From contig DEHD01000012.1 in the NCBI GenBank assembly GCA_002351725.1, positions 1 through 52,791 on the forward strand: a stretch of 52,791 nt of DNA, read 5' to 3'. Position 1 is the stretch's first letter. Each line of letters starts with the position of its first letter. A program made the position numbers and the translations under genes. Below, piece by piece: positions 23,456 through 30,072 of the stretch. This DNA comes from Prevotella sp. UBA2809. Its GTDB lineage: Bacteria; Bacteroidota; Bacteroidia; Bacteroidales; Bacteroidaceae. A model generated the notes under the pieces. The model saw only the letters and a list, made by a program, of their open reading frames with translations, ran no database searches and was not told the DNA's origin.

Positions 23456-24925
23456 ATGAATACATTTATATATAATAATGTAAAAGGACTGGTAAAAAAT
23501 ATTTCACTTTTTCACCTTATTTCACTTTTTTACCTTTTCACCTTTTCACTTTTATCCTGTACACCCACACCTCACGATGTGGTGCAGAGCGCGCTGGAGG
23601 CGGAGATATATCCTGACTACAAGGATGTTACGATACCAGTGAACATTGCCCCGCTGAACTTTGTGGTGAGAGGTGCAGAGGCAGTGGAGGTGAAGGCTGG
23701 AGGAGTGACCATAAACAGCAAAGGCGGAAACGTAGAGTTCTGCATGAGCGAGTGGCGCGAACTGCTGGAGGAGAACGACTCGATAGAGGTGGAAGTAACT
23801 GCCCTGAAGAACGGACAATGGACATCGTACAAGAAGTTCAGTTGGTATGTGGTGAGCGACAGCATCGACAGCTATCTTACCTACAGACTGATAGAGCCAG
23901 GCTACTCGATATGGAACAGACTGCAGATAAAACAGCGCTGCGTTGAGAACTTCGACGAGTATGCGCTGGCCGACTACAATCTGCAGGAGAACCGCTGCAT
24001 GAACTGCCATACACCAGGCAATCAGAACCCACAACTCTCGATGCTGTACGTGCGAGGCGAAGGTGGCGGAGCTATACTGAACCAGAACGGACGACTGAGA
24101 AAGCTGAACATCAAGACGCCTGACATGGTACAGACATCGACTTACTTCCAGTTTGCACCATCTGGGCGATATATCGTGTTCTCATGTAATGTGGTAGTGC
24201 CTGCAGTTCAGGCATCGGCACAGAAAAGACTGGAGGTTTACGATACTGAGTCGGACATATACGTGGCCGACCTTGAGAAGAACATCATCATACGCTCTGA
24301 ACTGCTGAGCGATACTGCACAGTTGGAGACATTTCCCACTTTCTCGCCTGACGGAAAATATATCTACTACTGCTCATCGCCAAAGGTAGAACTGCCACAA
24401 GACTACAGAAACCTGCAGTATGCACTGGTGAGGATACCATTCGACGAGACAACTGGTACCATCGGAACGCAGGTTGACACGCTGTTTACTGAGCGAAGTG
24501 TGTGCCATCCAAGGGTTTCGCCTGACGGAGAAAGACTGCTATTCAGCGTGCAGGACTACGGAACATTCCCCATCTGGCACAAAGAGGCCGACTTGTGGAT
24601 GATGAACCTGAAAACTGGCGAGATAGACAAACTGCAGGCGGTGAACTCGGACATGAGCGACACCTATCACAGCTGGTCGAGCAACTCACGTTGGTTTGTG
24701 TTTGCCTCGAAACGCGACGACGGACTGTATGGCAAACCCTACTATTGCTATGTTGACAAGAACGGCAAGGCACACAAGCCATTCTGTCTGCCACAGAAAA
24801 ATCCTACATTCTACGACAACTTCCTGAAATCGTTTAATGCGCCAGAGATGGCAAAGGGAAGAATACCGTTTAACGCCGTAGATGTGGCAAACGCCATGAA
24901 ACTACCAGCAGAGAAATTTGAATAA
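23456..24925 (+). CDS. TolB/PD40 beta-propeller lipoprotein with CxxCH motif
   Basis: This 489-residue lipoprotein has Cys35 in 'FSLLSC'. Residues 16-34, the hydrophobic core of its signal peptide, are encoded by the octamer array at 23502-23551. An N-terminal domain (about 45-175) precedes a CMNCH motif (181-185), the pattern that attaches c-type haem or binds metal. A beta-propeller of PD40/TolB repeats follows ('FQFAPSGRYIVFSC', 'FPTFSPDGKYIYYCS', 'HPRVSPDGERLLFS', 'YHSWSSNSRWFVFAS'). It is the last gene of the operon. The role is unknown; haem attachment would need a cytochrome-c maturation system, which is not in this window. Confidence 0.75.
   Translation: MNTFIYNNVKGLVKNISLFHLISLFYLFTFSLLSCTPTPHDVVQSALEAEIYPDYKDVTIPVNIAPLNFVVRGAEAVEVKAGGVTINSKGGNVEFCMSEWRELLEENDSIEVEVTALKNGQWTSYKKFSWYVVSDSIDSYLTYRLIEPGYSIWNRLQIKQRCVENFDEYALADYNLQENRCMNCHTPGNQNPQLSMLYVRGEGGGAILNQNGRLRKLNIKTPDMVQTSTYFQFAPSGRYIVFSCNVVVPAVQASAQKRLEVYDTESDIYVADLEKNIIIRSELLSDTAQLETFPTFSPDGKYIYYCSSPKVELPQDYRNLQYALVRIPFDETTGTIGTQVDTLFTERSVCHPRVSPDGERLLFSVQDYGTFPIWHKEADLWMMNLKTGEIDKLQAVNSDMSDTYHSWSSNSRWFVFASKRDDGLYGKPYYCYVDKNGKAHKPFCLPQKNPTFYDNFLKSFNAPEMAKGRIPFNAVDVANAMKLPAEKFE
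23502..23551. repeat. Six octamers (TTTCACCT) encoding a signal-peptide core
   Basis: Units TTTCACTT, TTTCACCT, (TA), TTTCACTT, TTTTACCT, TTTCACCT and TTTCACTT lie within the coding region. They translate as Ser/Leu/Phe/His-rich residues forming the h-region before lipobox cysteine 35. Confidence 0.8.
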
Positions 24926-24937
24926 GAAAAACAAACG

Positions 24938-26845
24938 TTATGCAAGAGGAATTTCGAATATAAATCGGCATCCCTCTTTATATGTTGTGTCAAGCATAAA
25001 GTCGCCGCCAAGATCCTCAGCGTGACGCTTGGTAAGAGGCAATCCCAGGCCAAGTCCCTCGTTGAAGCCATCAATCTTAGCAAAGAACTTATAGATGTTA
25101 TCGAGGTCGGCCTCATCAATGCCACTACCCGTATCCTGAATAACAAAGCGAACCTTATCGCTGGTCTTATCGACAGTCAGCGAGATGTTCTGCCCATCGG
25201 AATACTTAACGGCATTGTGCAGTACCTCCTGAATGCTGTAGACCACCGAACGGCGATGGGTGCGCACGCAGAAACCTGCAGGCAGATTGAAATGATAATC
25301 AATCTTGACTTCGGGGAACAGATTATAGGTATAGTCGAGTGCCTCCTTCATAGCATCGGCAATATCCACATCGGCCATCTCCAAAGCGTCTGACTCTGCC
25401 CTACCCGTATCAGAACAATCAAAAAGCATCAGTACCATGCGCACAAGCTGGCGGGTGTTGTAATTCATGGTGCCTGCGATAGTCTTAAGTTCGTCGATAG
25501 ACATACCTTTGCCTTCCAAAGCCCCTTCAATCGGATTATCGAGCAACTGCGCGAAACCCATAACAATGTTAAGTGGCGTACGAATCTGGTGGGTCACATT
25601 CTGGATGAAAGCCGTCTTCTGCTTCTCACTCTCAACAACCAGCTGCGTGGTCCGCTCCAACTCCTTATTATACTGCAGTTTCTGGTCGGTAGCCTTATGA
25701 ACGCTATCAACATAGAAGTTGAGCGATTTGAGCATCGCAGAGAAACTGTTTTGCAATCCACCTATGACATCAGTACTCTTGGTGTGCGGAATATCGACCG
25801 ACAGATCGCCATCAGCCACTGCCTTAGTCTTGGCCAGCAGCAGTTCCAACGGACGAATGGAAACGGTAACAACCTTATAACTATGCAGGATAATAACAAG
25901 CAAACCGATGACAAGCAATGGAATGACAATGTACGTAAGACGATTGTGATTATAAAGGATATCACTGTCAGGACACACGATGGCCATGCTCCATTTGGTC
26001 TGAGGCACACGCATGTAGCATACCAACGAGCGCTTACCATTGACAACCACCGACATACTGCCCTGACGCCCCTCGGTCATCTCGTAGCCTAAAGCGATGA
26101 TATCAGAATTCTTCTGCGGGTCGGCAACAGTAAAAATCGTCTTGTTGAACAATCGCGTAGAGTCAGGATGCCCCACATAGCGCCCTTGCTCATCAATCAT
26201 CAGATAGTAAGAATGAGGATAGGGTTTAACCTCGGCCATGATTTTTGACAGATGCAGCAACGATATCTCGGATGAGATGACACCAAGGAAAAGCTGATCG
26301 GCGTTGTAGATAGGCTTGCTATAGATGACCATACCATCCTTGGTCAACGACTCGTCGTAGTACAACATCCAACCCGCCTTCTGCTGAGATTGCGGTGTGC
26401 GGTACCACTTGCGATGGAAATAGTTGATTTCTGTATCAACAAAAGACCTTATAGAGTCTGAATCCCTGGTAGAATAAGCCATAAAGCGCTTGGGATAATG
26501 CGGCAGGACACCTGACTCGGCGCCAATGGCACAGCCATCAACATAAGGATTAAGCCACACCAAGCGCGCTGCATAGGCACTGAGCGAGTCGGCATTCATT
26601 GACTGCTCTGCAAGCCAGGCATAGGTATTAGTAGCCGTCTCGGCAGTGGTAAGATAGCGGTTGATGCGATGCATAGCCGTTTTCAGCACACTATTGGCAC
26701 GTTCTTCGGCCTCGGAACGTATAAGTATACGCGACTGCCAGTACAGCAATCCTACTGAAAGCATGAAAATAGGTATGGCGATGAGCAGAACCCAGATAAT
26801 AACCTTGGTTGAGAACGAACTGCGGAGCTTATTGAGTATTATCAT
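24938..26845 (-). CDS. Membrane sensor histidine kinase with extracytoplasmic Cache-like domain
   Basis: This is a 635-residue kinase. Its first membrane helix is near 16-36, the second near 303-323, and between them lies a double-Cache-like sensor ('WYRTPQSQQKAGWMLYYDES', 'VIYSKPIYNADQLFLGVISSEISL'). A HAMP domain (about 324-376) and coiled coil lead to the HisKA domain with phospho-acceptor His419 in 'VTHQIRTPLN'. The HATPase domain is complete: N box 'EVLHNAVKYSDG', 'DTGSGID' and 'GLGLGLPLTKRHAEDLGG'. No receiver or DNA-binding domain is attached, and no response regulator is adjacent. The gene overlaps the upstream sensor gene by 4 bp (ATGA), so the two are coupled. Confidence 0.9.
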   Translation of the reverse strand: MIILNKLRSSFSTKVIIWVLLIAIPIFMLSVGLLYWQSRILIRSEAEERANSVLKTAMHRINRYLTTAETATNTYAWLAEQSMNADSLSAYAARLVWLNPYVDGCAIGAESGVLPHYPKRFMAYSTRDSDSIRSFVDTEINYFHRKWYRTPQSQQKAGWMLYYDESLTKDGMVIYSKPIYNADQLFLGVISSEISLLHLSKIMAEVKPYPHSYYLMIDEQGRYVGHPDSTRLFNKTIFTVADPQKNSDIIALGYEMTEGRQGSMSVVVNGKRSLVCYMRVPQTKWSMAIVCPDSDILYNHNRLTYIVIPLLVIGLLVIILHSYKVVTVSIRPLELLLAKTKAVADGDLSVDIPHTKSTDVIGGLQNSFSAMLKSLNFYVDSVHKATDQKLQYNKELERTTQLVVESEKQKTAFIQNVTHQIRTPLNIVMGFAQLLDNPIEGALEGKGMSIDELKTIAGTMNYNTRQLVRMVLMLFDCSDTGRAESDALEMADVDIADAMKEALDYTYNLFPEVKIDYHFNLPAGFCVRTHRRSVVYSIQEVLHNAVKYSDGQNISLTVDKTSDKVRFVIQDTGSGIDEADLDNIYKFFAKIDGFNEGLGLGLPLTKRHAEDLGGDFMLDTTYKEGCRFIFEIPLA

Positions 26846-28254
26846 GATTTTCCTCCTTTCTCCTCGTCCATCTCCTGTTCCGAGAGGTTTATAAGGTTAT
26901 TAAGCAGCTTGGTGATGGTGGTTCCATTCTGCTGAATATTGCCAACCAACTGACTGACAGACTTCTCGGCTGTAGCCTGATCGTAGTTACAAAGAGTAGA
27001 AACATCATCGGCTATAGCATTGGCAGGTGCTATCATCTGGTTAGTCATATGATGCAAGAATACGGTCTTCATCTTCTCAGCTTTCTTAGCCTCCTTGTAG
27101 GCCGCCTGAAGCTCGTTGCTGCGCTCCTTGATGGTTTCGGTAAGCTCATCGAGCTGACTCATATTGACATCGAGCGACTTCTGCATCCGTCTGAAATTAT
27201 CCTGCAGCACGCCAATCTCGTCAATATGCAGACTGGCGGGGATTGGTTCTTTGAAATCACCCTTTGCTATACGCTCAGCACGTTCAGTCAGCATCTTCAG
27301 CGGCATTAATCGGTGACGGATGATCAATCGAATATGGAGATACATCAGTACGATGCCTACAAAGGCTATGATTATAACCATGTTATGCAGACTGGTAAAG
27401 GCGCCAAAGATATCTTCCTCGGCATAAGCCAAGCCGATACTCCAACCATGATCTTCCATACTGCGATTAGGCACATTGGCACGCTTGAAAGGTTTATAGA
27501 ACAGCAGGTATCTATGACCATTCAAATCGAACGGCGCATAGCCTGTATCGCCCGCAACCATAGAGTTTACTGCATGATGGAGTGATTTGCTCTGAAACTT
27601 AAAAGCACTGAAATCAAGAAGATAATCACCTGTAGGATGAACAATAAACGAGCCTCCGCCATCAATCAGCGCACAATAGGAGTTGGGCGAAGGCTTAGCA
27701 TCGGCAATGATACTCGACAGCAGACTGAGTGACACATCGGCACGGATAACACCCAAGGCAGGTTGATTTGGAACATAAATAGGCAGGCAGAAAGATACAA
27801 ACTGCTCGACAACAGAATCTCTTTCAATTTGCATCTTAATCCATTTGGCAGTGTTGGTCTTCAAAGTATTGATATACCAAGCCTCATTCTTATATGGGTT
27901 ACTGCCATTCTCGAGCGCAATAATACAATTAGAGATATAAGGGCTCGATTCCACGATCTTCTTGCCATACTGCTGTATGTCATTATTCTTTTTCAGAAGC
28001 AGATTCCAATAAGTATTACCTGTAGCTACCTCAACACTAAGCAGAATGTTATCTACATTTGTCATAGCTTGCTCCAAGGAGTAAGACGCCTTGGTAAGTG
28101 CGTCCTCCTTCATGGCCTTACGACTAAAATAGAGCATGATGGACAGCGACACCAGAAGCAGGATCGACAGAGCCGATCCAATCATCAGACTGATGCGCAA
28201 AGGCAGGTTTCTTCTTACCGCCTCTGTTAGTTTTAGCATACGTGGCAAACCCAT
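26842..28254 (-). CDS. Sensor protein with HAMP and degenerate HisKA, no ATPase domain (pseudokinase)
   Basis: This 470-residue protein has the same architecture as its downstream partner up to the dimerisation helix: membrane helices near 22-43 and 290-310, a Cache-like sensor ('NEAWYINTLKTNTAKWIKMQ', 'VSFCLPIYVPNQPALGVIRADVSL'), HAMP (about 311-362) and a coiled coil. The H-box reads 'HHMTNQMIAPANAI', with Asn405 in the position of the partner's His419. The protein ends about 60 residues later with no HATPase domain. The stop overlaps the partner's start codon, so this is a normal gene end rather than an obvious frameshift. It probably modulates the partner kinase as a heterodimer or sensory subunit. 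The promoter lies at 28273-28304. Confidence 0.82.
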   Translation of the reverse strand: MGLPRMLKLTEAVRRNLPLRISLMIGSALSILLLVSLSIMLYFSRKAMKEDALTKASYSLEQAMTNVDNILLSVEVATGNTYWNLLLKKNNDIQQYGKKIVESSPYISNCIIALENGSNPYKNEAWYINTLKTNTAKWIKMQIERDSVVEQFVSFCLPIYVPNQPALGVIRADVSLSLLSSIIADAKPSPNSYCALIDGGGSFIVHPTGDYLLDFSAFKFQSKSLHHAVNSMVAGDTGYAPFDLNGHRYLLFYKPFKRANVPNRSMEDHGWSIGLAYAEEDIFGAFTSLHNMVIIIAFVGIVLMYLHIRLIIRHRLMPLKMLTERAERIAKGDFKEPIPASLHIDEIGVLQDNFRRMQKSLDVNMSQLDELTETIKERSNELQAAYKEAKKAEKMKTVFLHHMTNQMIAPANAIADDVSTLCNYDQATAEKSVSQLVGNIQQNGTTITKLLNNLINLSEQEMDEEKGGKS

Positions 28255-28272
28255 TTACTTTTTTTGACTGTG

Positions 28273-28304
28273 CAAAAATAAGCAAATAATTGCTGTTAAC
28301 CAAA
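28273..28304 (-). promoter_or_regulatory. Promoter for the sensor pair
   Basis: On the minus strand TTTG (28304-28301) and TATTTTTG (28280-28273) are 20 bp apart, a full match to the Bacteroidetes -33/-7 pattern. Transcription would begin about 13 bases before the start codon at 28254. Confidence 0.8.
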
Positions 28305-28439
28305 CTTTTAGGCTACTTTTTGTGACTTTTTGACATAACACTTGTGGATAGCCGACGGGCATAACGTATCAGAGACAGCCTACAGCTGCGGCTTTGAATA
28401 CATAAAAATATCACTCTTTTATGTAACAAGCTGTTATTC

Positions 28440-28508
28440 AGGTAATTATCTATCACCTTACCTAGCAACCTGTCTTACAATAAGATACAAAGGAAAGTGA
28501 TAGATAAT
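28440..28508. repeat. Nested inverted repeats upstream of metY
   Basis: ATTATCTATCAC (28445-28456) and GTGATAGATAAT (28497-28508) form a 12-bp perfect inverted repeat 40 bp apart. Inside are TGTCTTA/TAAGATA (28471-28487) and, overlapping, AGGTAA/TTACCT (28440-28463). The element lies about 100 bp upstream of the metY promoter. No gene is supported in the gap 28255-28666 (412 bp), which otherwise holds the two promoters. Confidence 0.5.
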
Positions 28509-28606
28509 AAAAAAACATAATCTCGCTTATTATCGCCAATATTTTATATATTTGCCACATGAAAGATAAATTTGACCACTATACTATTAAAGAAAAGCGC
28601 ACAAAA

Positions 28607-28638
28607 TTTGGCATATTGACATCTTTTTTGTACTTTTG
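28607..28638 (+). promoter_or_regulatory. Promoter of metY
   Basis: TTTG (28607-28610) and TACTTTTG (28631-28638) are 20 bp apart, a full match to the Bacteroidetes promoter. The transcript would start near 28642-28645. This places the upstream in-frame ATG at 28559 outside the mRNA and supports the start at 28667. Confidence 0.85.
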
Positions 28639-28666
28639 CCGGCAAATTGTAAAACAAAACATTAAA

Positions 28667-29950
28667 ATGGCTAAGAAATTAAGACAAGGTACGCTTTGTG
28701 TACAGGCTGGCTACAAGGCCAAGAACGGAGAACCAATTGAGTTGCCCATCATTCAGAGTACTACATTTAAGTACGATGACTCTGAAGAGATGGCAAAGTT
28801 GTTTGATCTGGAGAAAGAGGGCTATTTCTACACCCGTCTTCAGAACCCTACCAACGATGCTGTGGCTGCTAAGATAGCTGCACTCGAAGGTGGTGTTGGC
28901 GCTGTGCTCACATCGTCTGGCCAGGCAGCAAATTTCTATGCCATCTTCAATATTTGCGAGGCTGGCGACCACATTGTCACATCAAACGAGATTTATGGTG
29001 GAACATATAATCTGTTTGGCGTAACACTGAAGAAACTGGGCATTGAGTGCACTTTCATTTCACCCGAGGCCAGCGAAGAGGAGATTCAGAAGGCCTTCCG
29101 TCCTAACACTAAAGCGCTGTTTGGCGAGACCATCTCGAACCCAGGATGCGCTGTGCTCGATATCGAGAAGTTTGCACGTATCGCCCATAAGAACGGCGTA
29201 CCCCTGATTGTAGACAACACCTTTGCTACCCCAGTAAACTGCCGTCCATTTGAATTTGGTGCAGACATAGTTACTCATTCTACCACAAAATATATGGATG
29301 GCATGGCAACACAGGTAGGAGGTTGCGTAGTGGATAGCGGCAACTTCGACTGGCTAAGTAATGCCGAGAAGTTCCCTGGACTGTGCACACCCGACGAGTC
29401 GTACCACGGACTGACTTACGTGAAGGCATTCGGCAAGATGGGCTACACTACTAAACTGGTGGCTCAGCTGATGCGCGACCTTGGAAGCATACCTGCTCCA
29501 CAGAACTCATTCCTGCTGAATTTGGGACTGCAGACGCTGCATCTGCGCATGGCACAGCACTGCAAGAATGCACAGAAGGTGGCAGAATTCCTGAACGCCA
29601 ACGACAAGGTGGCTTGGGTTCACTACTGCGGACTGCCCACAGATAAATACTATGCTTTAGGACAGAAATATCTGCCTAACGGAAGCTGTGGCGTCATAGC
29701 CTTCGGATTAAAAGGTACGCGCGAGACGGCCATCAAATGGATGGACTCGCTGGAGATGATCAACATCGTGACACACGTGGCCGATGCCCGCACATGTGTG
29801 CTCCACCCTGCCAGTCATACCCACCGCCAGCTCAGCGACGAGCAGTTGCGCGAGGCTGGTGTAGCACCTGATTTGATTCGTCTTTCGGTAGGTATCGAAG
29901 ATGTAGAGGATATCCTCGACGACATCAAGCAGGCACTCGAGAAAATCTAA
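28667..29950 (+). CDS. metY: O-acetylhomoserine aminocarboxypropyltransferase / sulfhydrylase
   Basis: This encodes a 427-residue PLP enzyme of the Cys/Met metabolism family. The start at 28667 (MAKKLRQGTLCVQAGY) is chosen from the promoter and family length; an ATG 36 codons upstream precedes the promoter. Signatures include 'YTRLQNPTNDAVAAKIAALE', 'SSGQAANFYAIFNICEAGDH', 'IVDNTFATPVNCRPFEFGAD' and PLP-lysine Lys208 in 'THSTTKYMDG'. The length and the loop after the lysine fit O-acetylhomoserine sulfhydrylase, which makes homocysteine from O-acetylhomoserine and sulfide, rather than the shorter cystathionine gamma-synthase. It is a stand-alone gene with its own promoter. Confidence 0.9.
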   Translation: MAKKLRQGTLCVQAGYKAKNGEPIELPIIQSTTFKYDDSEEMAKLFDLEKEGYFYTRLQNPTNDAVAAKIAALEGGVGAVLTSSGQAANFYAIFNICEAGDHIVTSNEIYGGTYNLFGVTLKKLGIECTFISPEASEEEIQKAFRPNTKALFGETISNPGCAVLDIEKFARIAHKNGVPLIVDNTFATPVNCRPFEFGADIVTHSTTKYMDGMATQVGGCVVDSGNFDWLSNAEKFPGLCTPDESYHGLTYVKAFGKMGYTTKLVAQLMRDLGSIPAPQNSFLLNLGLQTLHLRMAQHCKNAQKVAEFLNANDKVAWVHYCGLPTDKYYALGQKYLPNGSCGVIAFGLKGTRETAIKWMDSLEMINIVTHVADARTCVLHPASHTHRQLSDEQLREAGVAPDLIRLSVGIEDVEDILDDIKQALEKI

Positions 29951-29955
29951 GTCGA

Positions 29956-29992
29956 GGGTAAACGTCGAAACACATGGGGGTAAACGTCGAAA
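29956..29992 (+). promoter_or_regulatory. Probable LytTR operator: two 15-bp direct repeats, 22-bp period
   Basis: GGGTAAACGTCGAAA occurs at 29956-29970 and again, identical, at 29978-29992. The 22-bp period (two helical turns) and the core, read on the other strand as GACGTTTAC, resemble the paired imperfect 9-bp direct repeats bound by LytTR/AlgR-type domains. The second copy ends 4 bases before the -33 position. A LytTR regulator is encoded in the same locus at 33694. Confidence 0.7.
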
Positions 29993-29996
29993 GTTA

Positions 29997-30028
29997 TTTC
30001 ACGTTTGCTCTCATTTTTCATACCTTTG
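29997..30028 (+). promoter_or_regulatory. Promoter of the outer-membrane protein gene
   Basis: The -7 box TACCTTTG is at 30021-30028. TTTC at 29997-30000 occupies the -33 position, 20 bp upstream, as an imperfect box. This suits a promoter activated by a protein bound at the direct repeats just upstream. Confidence 0.7.
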
Positions 30029-30072
30029 CCACAGAAAAATTTAAGAATTTAAAAATTAATAATATATAAGGT

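Noticed and set aside
23456..24925. Calling the propeller lipoprotein a cytochrome c
   Set aside because: Only one CMNCH motif is present and no haem axial ligand or cytochrome fold can be recognised, so it is reported as a motif only.
28400..28600. A SAM-type riboswitch upstream of metY
   Set aside because: The inverted repeats lie upstream of the predicted transcription start, and I see no conserved S-box core.
28559..28666. An N-terminal extension of metY from the ATG at 28559
   Set aside because: A full -33/-7 promoter (28607-28638) lies inside the extension, and the added 36 residues do not resemble the family. The start at 28667 fits the usual length.
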